From positions 1-38,714 of the forward strand of contig NZ_BAOL01000023.1 in assembly GCF_000350145.1 (NCBI RefSeq): a DNA stretch of 38,714 nt. The letters run 5' to 3'. Shown here piece after piece: positions 24,341 to 33,046 of the stretch (within the stretch, counting starts at the first letter, position 1; the number at the start of each line of letters is the position of its first letter). The notes under the pieces are model-generated. The model worked only from the letters and a program-made list of their open reading frames with translations. It was not told where the DNA came from and ran no database searches. Both the position numbers and the translations under genes were made by a program. This DNA is from Ilumatobacter nonamiensis YM16-303. Lineage in GTDB: Bacteria; Actinomycetota; Acidimicrobiia; Acidimicrobiales; Ilumatobacteraceae.

Positions 24341-24346
24341 ACCATA
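24341..24346 (-). promoter_or_regulatory. -10 element of the DUF2510 gene
   Basis: TATGGT on the minus strand lies about 40 bases before the ATG, leaving room for a leader with an AAAGGA ribosome-binding site. This gene therefore appears to use a conventional leadered mRNA, unlike most neighbours. Confidence 0.35.
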
Positions 24347-24419
24347 GTCGCACCGGCTGCGACGCGGCTGGGCACGTGGTGGTCGCATCGGAGGTGGCGG
24401 ACCGGGCAGACTCCAACCG

Positions 24420-25721
24420 GTGAGGGTGCGCATCCGACAGCTGATCGACGAACTCCGGCACCGTCTGCTGGTCGTGCCCGTGGCGTTCGTGATCGGTGGG
24501 ATCGTGCTCGCCCAGATCACCCTCTGGATCGACCGAACGGTCGACGACGACTCGATTCCGCAGGTGCTGTCGACGACCGTCGAGAGCGCGCGGTCGATCC
24601 TCACCGCGATCGCGGGCGGCCTGATCACCGCCATCACGCTCCTGTTGTCGATGATGCTCGTCGCGGTTCAGCTGGCGAGCTCTCAGTTCTCTCCGCGCAC
24701 GGTGCGGAACTGGATCGGCGACCGCACCCAGCAGGGTGCGATCGGCTTCGTCTTGGGGACGACGGTGTACTGCCTGCTGGTGTTGCGTCAGACCCGTACG
24801 GTCACGGACGGCGACCCACTCACTCCCAACATCTCGGTGCTGGTCGCCCTGGTACTCGGCATCGGCTCGTTGATCGCCGTCGTCCGCTCGGTCGACCAGT
24901 TGACCAACCGGCTGCGAATCGGTTCGGTCGCGTCGAACATCCTCGACGAAACGGTGGCGACCATCGAACGCAGGGAGCGGTTGATGCCGATCGAGGACCC
25001 GGCCGGCGGACGCCCGGGCGGACATCAGGACGGGACCGAGTCGGCACCGCCGTCGGGCGCTCATCCCGTCCTCATCGACAGCTCGGGATGGGTTCAACAG
25101 ATCGACGTCGACACGGCTCTGGTCGGTATCCCGGAAGGCTCGACGCTGTACCTGCCGCTGTCGGTGGGCGCGTTCGCCTTCCCGGACGCCCCCATCGCGT
25201 GGGTGTGGCCGGTCCCGATGGAGCCGCAGATGAGCGAAGAGTCCGTCGGTCGTGCGATTGCGGTCGGCACCGAGCGGACGATGCAGCAGGACGTCGGATT
25301 CGGCATCGTGCAGATGGTCGACATCGCGCTGCGCGCCCTGTCTCCGGGGGTGAACGACCCCAACACCGCGAGCGACCTCGTCGCCCACCTGGGGGTCACG
25401 ATGTTGAAGCTGTGGGAGCGGCCGGTGGCGCCGACGATGCAGGAGATGAAGGGCCGCACGGTGGTCCGTCGCGACCTCGACCACGCCGACTACCTCCATG
25501 CGGCATTCGACCCGGTCCGCATCTACGGCGCACAGGACCCGGGTGTTGCCTCCACGATGATCCGAACTCTCCAGACGCTGCGCGCCGAGGTCGAGCGGCG
25601 CGGGCTGCCGGGGCCCACCGAGCCGATCGACGAGGTGATCGGTCAGATCCTGCAGGCCGTGGATGCGAGTGAACTCGCAGACTTCGACAAGCAGCGCGTC
25701 GCCGCGCTCGTCACGAGCTGA
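24420..25721 (+). CDS. DUF2254-family membrane protein
   Basis: The 433-residue protein has four N-terminal membrane helices (about 18-34, 58-82, 102-118, 136-155), separated by the conserved QLASSQFSPRTVRNW loop. A large cytoplasmic domain follows, with the family motif ALSPGVNDPNTA. These match DUF2254, a family of predicted membrane proteins of unknown function. The GTG at 24420 lies seven bases after a CAGACT hexamer (24407-24412), consistent with a leaderless start. Its last 11 bases overlap the 3' end of the oppositely oriented flavoprotein gene, with no terminator between them. Confidence 0.88.
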   Translation: MRVRIRQLIDELRHRLLVVPVAFVIGGIVLAQITLWIDRTVDDDSIPQVLSTTVESARSILTAIAGGLITAITLLLSMMLVAVQLASSQFSPRTVRNWIGDRTQQGAIGFVLGTTVYCLLVLRQTRTVTDGDPLTPNISVLVALVLGIGSLIAVVRSVDQLTNRLRIGSVASNILDETVATIERRERLMPIEDPAGGRPGGHQDGTESAPPSGAHPVLIDSSGWVQQIDVDTALVGIPEGSTLYLPLSVGAFAFPDAPIAWVWPVPMEPQMSEESVGRAIAVGTERTMQQDVGFGIVQMVDIALRALSPGVNDPNTASDLVAHLGVTMLKLWERPVAPTMQEMKGRTVVRRDLDHADYLHAAFDPVRIYGAQDPGVASTMIRTLQTLRAEVERRGLPGPTEPIDEVIGQILQAVDASELADFDKQRVAALVTS

Positions 25722-27063
25722 GCCGTCGCTCGAGTTCGGTGAAGGCCTCTCCGAGGATCTCACCGACGGTCGGGAACGGTTGAAGTGACCGCGCGAGTCG
25801 CCTGATCGGAACCTCGCCGTCGATCGCGACGACGAGCGCATGGGTCAGCTCGTCGAAGCGCGCGCCGATGCCGTGGGCCGCAATGACGTGTTCGGTCGAT
25901 CGACGGGCCGCCACGGCGAGGAAACCGGGTCCGAGTCGATCGGTCGCCGAGCGCGCCGTGTCGAGCTCGATCTCGGCCCACACCACGTCATCGTCGCCGT
26001 CGAGATCCGCCCACGTCGGTCCGACCACGATCATCGGTGGCTCGGTGAACATGCAGGCGGGCACGACGACGTCGTCGTAGCGACGGGTGGCCGATCCGCT
26101 CAGGTGATCTGCGACCACCGCAGCATGATGGTTCGCCACGTGGGTGTACTGGTCCTGTCCGGCCGCATCGCCCATGAACCAGACATCGTGGTCGCGGTCC
26201 GACACGAGTCGCCCTCGCGGGTCGACGGTGATGTCGTCCGGGTCGAGGCCCAGATTCTCGAGACCGATGCCGTGCCACCGCGGTGTGCGCCCGACGGCGA
26301 CGAGGAGCACGTCGGCGTCGTGCGCGGATCCGTCCCCCAGCCGGACGGTGACGCCGTCGTCACGAAGTTCGACGCGCTCGACGTCGGCATCGTTCACGAC
26401 GCCCACTCCGGCATCCCCGAGCGTCTGCTCGACCAGTTCGGACACGCGCGGATGGAGGTCGGGGGCCCGGCGACTCATGGATTCGAGCGTCTTCACCTCC
26501 GTCCCGAACCCGGAGTAGATGAAGGCGAGTTCACTCCCGATCACGCCGCCACCGATGACGATCATCGATGACAGCTGGTCCGAGTTGGTCAGCGCGTCGT
26601 CGCTGGTCCACACCCGCGCGTGGTCTGCGTCGAGGCCGTCGATCTCGGGGATGTCCGATTCGGCGCCGGTCGCGACGACGATGTGGTCGACGTGATACGT
26701 CGTGCCGGCGGCGCGCACGACTCCGGGCGCGGTGAGCTCGGCGCGTGCGCGCACGATCGTCGCCCCGCGGTCGCGAGACGCTTCGGCGTGTGCTCCGTCG
26801 TCCAGGTGGGACACGAGGTCGTCCCGTCGTCGCACGGCGTCCGGCCACTCCCGTCCGACCGCACGGTCGTGGAGCATCGCCTTCGACGGGATGCACGCGA
26901 CGAACGGGCACTCGCCGCCCATGAGGTTCGGCTCGAACACGACGATGCGCTGGCTTCCGTTGTCGAGTTCGCGAATCAGGGCTTCGGACGCTGAACCGCC
27001 GCCCAGGATCGCGAGCGTGAAGTCGTGGTTGTCGTCGATCGATCCGGCCATGGAGGTCGACAT
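25711..27063 (-). CDS. disulfide-reductase-like FAD/NAD(P) oxidoreductase
   Basis: The 450-residue flavoprotein has an FAD-binding GGGSAS turn at 21-26 and a redox cysteine pair C52-PFVA-C57 followed by IPSK, as in class I disulfide reductases. It also has an NAD(P) Rossmann turn (VIGGGVIGSELAFIY) and the FAD-contact VWFMGDAAGQDQYTHVANHH. At the C-terminus the usual catalytic HPT is FPT (LQPFPTVGEI), so the base histidine is missing while the Glu is kept. It may act on a quinone or small electron acceptor instead of a disulfide. The start is ATG 27063. ATG 27051 is a good alternative, because TATGTC precedes it by seven bases. It is divergent from the next flavoprotein. Confidence 0.85.
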   Translation of the reverse strand: MSTSMAGSIDDNHDFTLAILGGGSASEALIRELDNGSQRIVVFEPNLMGGECPFVACIPSKAMLHDRAVGREWPDAVRRRDDLVSHLDDGAHAEASRDRGATIVRARAELTAPGVVRAAGTTYHVDHIVVATGAESDIPEIDGLDADHARVWTSDDALTNSDQLSSMIVIGGGVIGSELAFIYSGFGTEVKTLESMSRRAPDLHPRVSELVEQTLGDAGVGVVNDADVERVELRDDGVTVRLGDGSAHDADVLLVAVGRTPRWHGIGLENLGLDPDDITVDPRGRLVSDRDHDVWFMGDAAGQDQYTHVANHHAAVVADHLSGSATRRYDDVVVPACMFTEPPMIVVGPTWADLDGDDDVVWAEIELDTARSATDRLGPGFLAVAARRSTEHVIAAHGIGARFDELTHALVVAIDGEVPIRRLARSLQPFPTVGEILGEAFTELERRLSS

Positions 27064-27133
27064 ACCCCGACGGCGACCGATTGGAACCAACGAGTGCCGC
27101 GTTCTGCACTCGGGATGTGGCGTGGCGAAAAAC

Positions 27134-27139
27134 TATCGT
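27134..27139 (+). promoter_or_regulatory. -10 element of the FAD/FNR fusion gene
   Basis: TATCGT ends seven bases before ATG 27147, selecting that start over an ATG/GTG 66 bases upstream. Confidence 0.45.
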
Positions 27140-27146
27140 GCCCCCG

Positions 27147-28910
27147 ATGGACTCCTCGGACGGATCGATCCCCACGCAGCTCTACGACATGGTGATCGTG
27201 GGCGGATCGGCCGGTGGGCTCTCCACGGCGGTCTCATCGTTGCGGTCCGGGCTCCAGCGCGTGCGGATCATCGAATCGTCGTCACGGGTCGCGCTGCCGG
27301 ACCTCATCGGTCCGAACCAACTCGACGTCGGTTTCGGTGAGACCGTGGAGTCGATCGACCTGGTCGGTGACGACGTCGTCGTCACCACCAATCGCCTGAG
27401 CTACCGGACTCGCGGTGTGTTGGTGGCGGACCGTCGGGCCGATCCGTCGTGGACGCCACCGCTTGCGATTCCGGACAGCCCGCGGGTGCACCTCGACTCA
27501 CTGGCATCGGTCGCGGATCAAGACGTGCTCGTGGTCGGCTTGTCGGATCACGCGGTGGAGCTGACCGCCCAGTTCGTCGATGGCGGGAGCCGAGTCGTAC
27601 TCGCCGCCGCAGGGATGGACCCGACGCTGTTGTCGCCGGCTGCCGCGCGTGCGTTGCGGACGCTGGAGCAGGGTCGACAGGCGACGCTGCTGTACCGATC
27701 CACGCCACGACACATCACCTTCGCCGGCGAGTTCCCGATGGTCGAGTTCGGCGACCGTCGGACACCCGATCTGCAGTTCGACCACGTCGTGTTCGCCGCA
27801 CCGCGGCAAGCGTTCGAACCGGACGACGTTGGCGTCACTCCCGCAGCCCTCGACTCCGGGAAGGTGTGGTTCCTCGGCGATCCCGGCGAGGGGCGCCCGG
27901 TGACGACCGCGCCCGGATGGCAGGTCGGGATCGCCATGGCGGAGGCACTGTTCCCCGAGGTCGAGCTCGTGACACCGTTGTCACCGCTGGAGCGGCGGAC
28001 GCAGCACGTCGGGGCGATCGAGGAACTGCGTGAGGAGCACTACAACGCGACGATCACCCACTTCGAGCCGACGCACTCCGATCTGTGGGTACTGCGGGTG
28101 AAGCCCGACCAGGGCGACACGTCGTATCTGCCCGGACAGTACGCGTCGCTCGGGCTCGGCTACTGGGAGGAACGCATCGACGACGCTCCCGACCCCGAAG
28201 CCGATCGACGGTGGGACAAGCTGATCCGTCGCTCGTATTCGATCTCGTCGCGGATGTTCGACGATCACGGGTACCTGACGGACGAGAACGGGCTCGACGA
28301 ACTCGAGTTCTACATCGTGCTTGTCGCGCCCACGCCCGACAACACGCCGGCGCTCACCCCGCGTCTGGCGTTGAAGCGCGCCGGCGATCGGATCTATCTC
28401 GGACCGAAGGTGGCGGGCCGGTACACCCTCAACTCGGTCATCGATCCGAGGTCGGAGATCGTGTTCTTCTCGACCGGTACCGGCGAGGCGCCGCACAACG
28501 GCATGGTCATCGACCTGCTCCGCAAAGGCCACACCGGACCGATCATCTCCGCGGTCACGGTACGCAAGTCGGCGGACCTCGGGTATGCGGACAAGCACCG
28601 CGAACTCGAGTTCCGATACTCGAACTACCACTACGTCCCGATGCCGACGCGCGAGCCCGGGATCCCGAAGCGGTACCTCCAGGACCTGCTGCGCGACGAC
28701 GACTTCGCCGAGCTGGGCGTCACCTTGTCACCGTCGTCGACGCACGTGTTCCTGTGCGGAAACCCGGCGATGATCGGGCTCCCGGAGGAAGTCGACGGAC
28801 ACGAGGTGTTCCCCGAGACGACCGGCGTCGTGGAGCTGCTGGTGCAACAGGGGTTCACCCTCGACCGCCGCAACACCCCCGGCAACATCCACTACGAAGA
28901 ATACTGGTGA
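27147..28910 (+). CDS. fusion of an FAD/NAD(P)-Rossmann domain with a ferredoxin-NADP reductase
   Basis: The 587-residue protein has two modules. Residues about 12-290 form a thioredoxin-reductase-like flavin domain (VIVGGSAGGLSTAVSSL at the start, VWFLGDPGEGRP near its end) without a CxxC redox pair. Residues about 310-587 are a plant-type FNR: PGQYASLGLGYW, the FAD-binding RRSYSISS, the NADP-binding FFSTGTGEAPHNGMV, FLCGNPAMIG, and a terminal aromatic residue (EEYW). FNR moves electrons between NADPH and ferredoxin or flavodoxin. The fused front domain may take over the role of electron partner, or be regulatory. It is divergent from a second flavoprotein, so the two may be co-regulated. 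Confidence 0.85.
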   Translation: MDSSDGSIPTQLYDMVIVGGSAGGLSTAVSSLRSGLQRVRIIESSSRVALPDLIGPNQLDVGFGETVESIDLVGDDVVVTTNRLSYRTRGVLVADRRADPSWTPPLAIPDSPRVHLDSLASVADQDVLVVGLSDHAVELTAQFVDGGSRVVLAAAGMDPTLLSPAAARALRTLEQGRQATLLYRSTPRHITFAGEFPMVEFGDRRTPDLQFDHVVFAAPRQAFEPDDVGVTPAALDSGKVWFLGDPGEGRPVTTAPGWQVGIAMAEALFPEVELVTPLSPLERRTQHVGAIEELREEHYNATITHFEPTHSDLWVLRVKPDQGDTSYLPGQYASLGLGYWEERIDDAPDPEADRRWDKLIRRSYSISSRMFDDHGYLTDENGLDELEFYIVLVAPTPDNTPALTPRLALKRAGDRIYLGPKVAGRYTLNSVIDPRSEIVFFSTGTGEAPHNGMVIDLLRKGHTGPIISAVTVRKSADLGYADKHRELEFRYSNYHYVPMPTREPGIPKRYLQDLLRDDDFAELGVTLSPSSTHVFLCGNPAMIGLPEEVDGHEVFPETTGVVELLVQQGFTLDRRNTPGNIHYEEYW

Positions 28911-28914
28911 ACCG

Positions 28915-29637
28915 TCAGCGGGGTTCGACGTCGATCGCTTCGAGCGCGATCGGGAACTCGGAGAAGAACGAATGGGCGTGGCCGCTCACGGTCGACACCG
29001 CCCGGCTGTTGATCCCGTATCCGAGGGCGGCACCGACTCCGAACGGCACGGCCCGACCCACCGCGGCGACCCCGGCGCGTTTGCCGTACTTGCCGACGAC
29101 GACCCGCCCGACCGTCGCGTTGATGCGTTGCATCGTCCGCTCCGAGATCCGGCGGACACCGTTGCGTCCCGAGGTCTCGGCGAGTTCGGCGACGAACCCG
29201 GCGAGGATTCCCGCCGCACCGTCGCGATAGGTGAGGATCGACAGGATCCACATCCGCCGTTCCTCCAGTCCGGCCCGTCCGTGTCCGTGGATCACGGCGA
29301 TGGTCATGATCAGGTCGCACAACCGCACGGTCGTCCACGCGAGTTCCACGGCGAACGCGGCTGACGCCGTGCCGAGTCCGACTCCCGGGACCGCGGCGGT
29401 TCCGCCCGACGCGGCGCCGGCGAGCGCGACCTCGCGTCGGATGCTCTTGGTGACGGCGGCGACCCGCTCGTCCCGGGTGCCTTCGAGTCGGTCGGCGCGT
29501 TCCTGAGCGGCTTCCCAGCGGGTCGCCGTGGCACGGTCAACACTCCCGATCAGTTGCTGGGCGAGCGTGGCACGCACGACCGAAGCAGTCCCCGCGCGAC
29601 GCGGCGTGCGATCGTCCGATGTCCGTCGTCGTCCCAC
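28915..29637 (-). CDS. EcsC-family-like protein
   Basis: The 240-residue protein has a basic N-terminus, a glycine/alanine-rich amphipathic region (LAGAASGGTAAVPGVGLGTA), and the segment HGHGRAGLEERRMWILSIL. It ends with a second glycine-rich hydrophobic stretch (GRAVPFGVGAALGYGI). This pattern fits the EcsC family, whose biochemical role is unknown. The GTG at 29637 is chosen because a minus-strand TACCGT (29649-29644) ends six bases before it. The gene converges with the fusion flavoprotein, with stops four bases apart. Family assignment is moderate. Confidence 0.65.
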   Translation of the reverse strand: MGRRRTSDDRTPRRAGTASVVRATLAQQLIGSVDRATATRWEAAQERADRLEGTRDERVAAVTKSIRREVALAGAASGGTAAVPGVGLGTASAAFAVELAWTTVRLCDLIMTIAVIHGHGRAGLEERRMWILSILTYRDGAAGILAGFVAELAETSGRNGVRRISERTMQRINATVGRVVVGKYGKRAGVAAVGRAVPFGVGAALGYGINSRAVSTVSGHAHSFFSEFPIALEAIDVEPR

Positions 29638-29643
29638 GTGTCG

Positions 29644-29649
29644 ACGGTA
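29644..29649 (-). promoter_or_regulatory. -10 element of the EcsC-like gene
   Basis: TACCGT on the minus strand ends six bases before the GTG start at 29637, matching the leaderless layout. Confidence 0.4.
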
Positions 29650-29750
29650 CCCGGGCCGGCCGCGGTCCAGTCGTCGACTCCACGGGGCCATCGGGCGGTG
29701 AGCGAACTCCCGGCACCGTGTGGGTTGGCTCGCCGGAATCGGCCAGGGGG

Positions 29751-29780
29751 TTGACGTGCACCTGAATAACGAGTTAGTTA
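29751..29780 (+). promoter_or_regulatory. promoter of the ArsR-SDR-hyuAB operon
   Basis: TTGACG at 29751-29756 and TAGTTA at 29775-29780 are 18 bases apart. The -10 ends seven bases before ATG 29788. This short AT-rich patch stands out sharply from the GC-rich surroundings. Confidence 0.55.
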
Positions 29781-29781
29781 T
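29766..29781 (+). promoter_or_regulatory. inverted repeat, probable operator of the ArsR-type regulator
   Basis: ATAAC (29766-29770) and GTTAT (29777-29781) form an inverted repeat with a six-base spacer, with a nested TAAC/GTTA pair at its left side. It covers the -10 element. ArsR-type repressors commonly bind such AT-rich dyads in their own promoter, so autoregulation is likely. Confidence 0.55.
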
Positions 29782-29787
29782 AGAGAT

Positions 29788-30111
29788 ATGCAGCTTGCAA
29801 CGATGACCGATCCGGCACTGGAGCGAGCGCTCAAGGCGCTGGCCAGTGCGCGGCGACTCCAGATCCTCGAGTGGCTCAAGGACCCGGTCGGTCATTTTCC
29901 GCCCCAGGAACACGGCGACCCGATCGAGCACGGGGCGTGCAACATGTACATCACCGACAAGCTCGGGGTGAGCCAGCCTGCGGCGTCGCGACACATGAAG
30001 GTGCTGCTCGACGCCGGCCTGGTGATTGCCACACCCCGCGCCGGGTACGTCTACTACCGGCGAAACGAAAGCGCGATCGATCGACTGAAGGAGGACGTCG
30101 CCGATGTCTGA
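29788..30111 (+). CDS. ArsR-family winged-helix transcriptional regulator
   Basis: The 107-residue protein has the ArsR layout: helix ALERALKALASARRLQILEWL, recognition-helix region LGVSQPAASRHMKVLLDAGLV, and a beta-wing with the tyrosine-rich YVYYRRNESAI. An insertion at about 32-50 (PVGHFPPQEHGDPIEHGACNMY) carries several His and one Cys. Such insertions occur in the subfamily with DNA-binding regulators of metabolic operons, so an effector other than arsenic is likely. It overlaps the SDR gene by eight bases and is preceded by an inverted repeat over its -10. It therefore probably regulates the SDR-hyuA-hyuB-oxidase operon. Confidence 0.85.
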   Translation: MQLATMTDPALERALKALASARRLQILEWLKDPVGHFPPQEHGDPIEHGACNMYITDKLGVSQPAASRHMKVLLDAGLVIATPRAGYVYYRRNESAIDRLKEDVADV

Positions 30112-30928
30112 GTCCGTTCCCACCGTCTACCCGTCGTTGCGCGACAAGGTCGTGGTCGTCACCGGTGCCGGTGGCGGGATCGGCCGGTCGATCGCGCGAC
30201 GATTCGCCGGTCAGGGAGCGATCGTCGTCGTCAACGACGTCGACGCCGCGACCGCGCTCGACGTCGCGCAGGGGATCGTCGACGACGGCGGAACGGCATC
30301 GGCCTCCGTTGCCGACGTCTCGAACGGTGAACAGGTCGCCGCGATGTTCGACGACGTGGTCGACCGCCACGACACGGTCGACGTGCTGGTCAACAACGCC
30401 GGGCTCGTGTCGCCGATGCTGCACTTCTTCGAAGCCGACGAGGCGTGGTGGCGCAAGATCATCGACGTCAACCTCACGGGCCATTTCCTCTGCTCGCACC
30501 GGGCAGCCCGCATCATGGCGAAGGCCGGCGGCGGCAGCATCATCAACATGAGTTCGGGTGGTGCGACCCGTGCCCATCGAGCGTTCACGGCCTATGACGC
30601 GACCAAGGGTGGAATCGAAGCGCTCACCCGGGCGATGGCGCTCGACCTCGGCCCGTACTCGATCCGGGTCAACGCGCTGATGCCGGGTTCGATCGACACG
30701 TCGGGGCTCGACGTCGAGCAGCGAACGCTGCGCGGCGAGAACGTTCCGCTCGGCCGGATCGGTGAACCACACGACATGACCGGAGCAGCGCTGTTCCTCG
30801 CATCCGACGACGCCTCGTACATCACCGGCGACGTCATCAAGGTCGACGGCGGGATGCTCGCCCAACAGCGCTCTGCGACGGTCGACATCATGCCGCCCGG
30901 CGACTTCCCTCGATTGGAGGACCTGTAG
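30104..30928 (+). CDS. short-chain dehydrogenase/reductase (SDR)
   Basis: The 274-residue classical SDR has the cofactor motif TGAGGGIG (G21-G27), NNAG in the fourth strand, the catalytic set S151, Y164 and K168 (AYDATKGG), and PGSIDT after the sixth strand. An acidic residue after strand 2 (NDVD) suggests NAD rather than NADP. It should oxidise or reduce an alcohol/ketone group of the substrate handled by the operon. It overlaps the regulator gene by eight bases and ends directly before hyuA. Confidence 0.92.
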   Translation: MSESVPTVYPSLRDKVVVVTGAGGGIGRSIARRFAGQGAIVVVNDVDAATALDVAQGIVDDGGTASASVADVSNGEQVAAMFDDVVDRHDTVDVLVNNAGLVSPMLHFFEADEAWWRKIIDVNLTGHFLCSHRAARIMAKAGGGSIINMSSGGATRAHRAFTAYDATKGGIEALTRAMALDLGPYSIRVNALMPGSIDTSGLDVEQRTLRGENVPLGRIGEPHDMTGAALFLASDDASYITGDVIKVDGGMLAQQRSATVDIMPPGDFPRLEDL

Positions 30929-33046
30929 ATGACGAACTCCTCGACCCCGCCCACCAGCGGATCCGTCCGGATCGGGGCTGATGTCGGTGGCACGTTCACC
31001 GACATCGTGCTCGAGCGCCCGGACGGCACGTACGCATCGACGAAGGTGCTCACGACACACGACGCCCCGGAGCGCGCGATCCTCGACGGGCTGGAGAGTC
31101 TGGCCGCCGCGGAGTCGGTCGCTCTCGCCGACGTCGAGCAGTTCATCCACGGGACAACGCTGGCGACCAACGCGCTCATCGAGCGTCGCGGCGCCCACAC
31201 CGCGCTGGTCACGACCGAAGGTTTCCGCGACGTCATCGAGACGCGCACCGAGAGCCGGTTCGAGCAGTACGACCTGAACATCGTGTTGCCGAAGCCGCTG
31301 ATCGAACGGCGCCACCGGCACACGCTGAGCGAGCGTCGTGGCGCTCGCGGTGACGAGTTGATCCCGTTCGACGAGCAGGGCGCGGCCGCGCTGATCGAAC
31401 GGATCGCGGGCGAGGGATACGAGTCGGTCGCCGTCGGCTTCCTCCACAGCTACGTGGACGGCACGAACGAGCGTCGGTTTCGTGACCTGCTGCTCGAGGC
31501 GTTGCCCGACATGTCGGTGTCGATCAGCTGCGAGGTCTCGCCGCAGATGCGCGAGTACGAGCGCTTCAACACGGTGTGCGCGAACGCCTATGTCCAGCCG
31601 CTGATGGCGACGTACCTCGTTCGGCTGCGCGACCAACTCCAGGAACGCGGTGTCGTCGCGCCTCTCTACCTCGTGCACTCGGGTGGCGGATTGATGAGTG
31701 TCGACAGCGCGGCCGCGTTCCCGGTCCGGTTGGTCGAGTCGGGTCCCGCCGGTGGAGCGATCTTCGCCGCAGACCTCGCCGAGCGCTACGGACGCGACCG
31801 GGTGTTCTCGTTCGACATGGGCGGCACGACGGCGAAGATCAGCCTCATCGACGACTCGCGACCGGCGACGGCCAAGACGTTCGAGGTCGATCGCACGGCG
31901 CGATTCAAGAAGGGGAGTGGGATGCCGATCTCGATTCCCGTCATCGACATGATCGAGATCGGTGCCGGTGGTGGATCGATCGCGCACGTCGACACACTCG
32001 ATCAGATCCGGATCGGTCCGCACAGCGCCGGATCCGAACCCGGACCGGCCGCCTACTCGCTCGGCGGCGAAGACGCGACGGTGACCGATGCGAACCTGCA
32101 ACTGGGACGGCTGCATCCGGACACCTTCGGAGCAACGGACATCGACCTGTCGCCGCAACTCGCAACGGAGGCGCTCGTGCGCAGCGTCGGCGAACGGTTG
32201 GGTCTCGACGCGATGACGGCTGCCGTCGGCGTGGCCGAGGTCGTCGACGAGAACATGGCCAACGCAGCCCGTGCCCACGCGGTCGAGAACGGCAAGAACC
32301 TCGGCGGCTACACGATGATCGCGTTCGGCGGAGGTGCACCGCTCCACGCCGCACGGTTGATGGACAAGCTGGGTCTCGACGAGCTGATCGTTCCGCCGGG
32401 AGCGGGCGTCGGCTCCGCGATCGGGTTCCTGGTGGCTCCGTTCTCGTACGAGGCGGTGCGCAGCTTCTACACCTCGACCAACGACTTCGACGTCGTCGGA
32501 TCGAACCGGGTGTTGAGCGAGCTCACCGACGAGGCGATGGCGTTCGTCCGACAGGGCACCGACACCGAGGTCACCGTCGAGCGTCAGGTGTCGATGCGCT
32601 ACGCCGGGCAGGGCTGGGAGATCCCGGTGATGCTCGACGCGGACTCGTCGTTCGACGACTTCGCCGCCGAGCTGTTGTCGGCGAAGTTCACCAAGGCCTA
32701 CGAGGAGTTCTTCGGTCGGGCGATCGACGATCTCGCGATCGAGACGGTGAGTTGGTCGGTGCGGGTTTCGTCGGTCCTTCCACCGCGCGATCGAGTGTCG
32801 CTCGCTTCGACGGTCGGTGAGATGCTCGAGCCGGGTGGGCATCGCGATGCCTACGACCCGGTGACCGGCGACGTCGTGCCGACGGGGCTGTTCGAGCGCA
32901 CGTCGCTCGAGCCGGGAGTGACGATCGACGGCCCGGCGATCATCGCCGAACAGCAGACGACGACCGTTCTCGCGTCGCACCACCGCTGCACGATGCAACC
33001 CGATCGCACGCTCTTCATCACCCGACGCACGGAGGTGTCGTCATGA
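30929..33046 (+). CDS. hyuA: hydantoinase/oxoprolinase-family subunit A
   Basis: The 705-residue protein has the actin-like ATPase signatures of Hydantoinase_A: GADVGGTFTDIVL near the N-terminus, HGTTLATNALIERRGAHTAL, FSFDMGGTTAKISLID, and VIDMIEIGAGGGSIAHVD. The C-terminal part (GQGWEIPVM, FTKAYEEFFGRAI) is also typical. With subunit B it forms an ATP-dependent amidohydrolase or carboxylase. Known substrates of the family include 5-oxoproline, N-methylhydantoin, and (in acetone and acetophenone carboxylases) ketones. The gene follows the SDR by one base and overlaps hyuB by ATGA. Confidence 0.92.
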   Translation: MTNSSTPPTSGSVRIGADVGGTFTDIVLERPDGTYASTKVLTTHDAPERAILDGLESLAAAESVALADVEQFIHGTTLATNALIERRGAHTALVTTEGFRDVIETRTESRFEQYDLNIVLPKPLIERRHRHTLSERRGARGDELIPFDEQGAAALIERIAGEGYESVAVGFLHSYVDGTNERRFRDLLLEALPDMSVSISCEVSPQMREYERFNTVCANAYVQPLMATYLVRLRDQLQERGVVAPLYLVHSGGGLMSVDSAAAFPVRLVESGPAGGAIFAADLAERYGRDRVFSFDMGGTTAKISLIDDSRPATAKTFEVDRTARFKKGSGMPISIPVIDMIEIGAGGGSIAHVDTLDQIRIGPHSAGSEPGPAAYSLGGEDATVTDANLQLGRLHPDTFGATDIDLSPQLATEALVRSVGERLGLDAMTAAVGVAEVVDENMANAARAHAVENGKNLGGYTMIAFGGGAPLHAARLMDKLGLDELIVPPGAGVGSAIGFLVAPFSYEAVRSFYTSTNDFDVVGSNRVLSELTDEAMAFVRQGTDTEVTVERQVSMRYAGQGWEIPVMLDADSSFDDFAAELLSAKFTKAYEEFFGRAIDDLAIETVSWSVRVSSVLPPRDRVSLASTVGEMLEPGGHRDAYDPVTGDVVPTGLFERTSLEPGVTIDGPAIIAEQQTTTVLASHHRCTMQPDRTLFITRRTEVSS

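Noticed and set aside
29951-32998. A 1,015-codon open frame on the minus strand opposite the SDR and hyuA genes
   Set aside because: It is rich in Arg, His, Asp and Val repeats typical of antisense frames in GC-rich DNA, has no recognisable domain, and lies opposite two well-supported genes.
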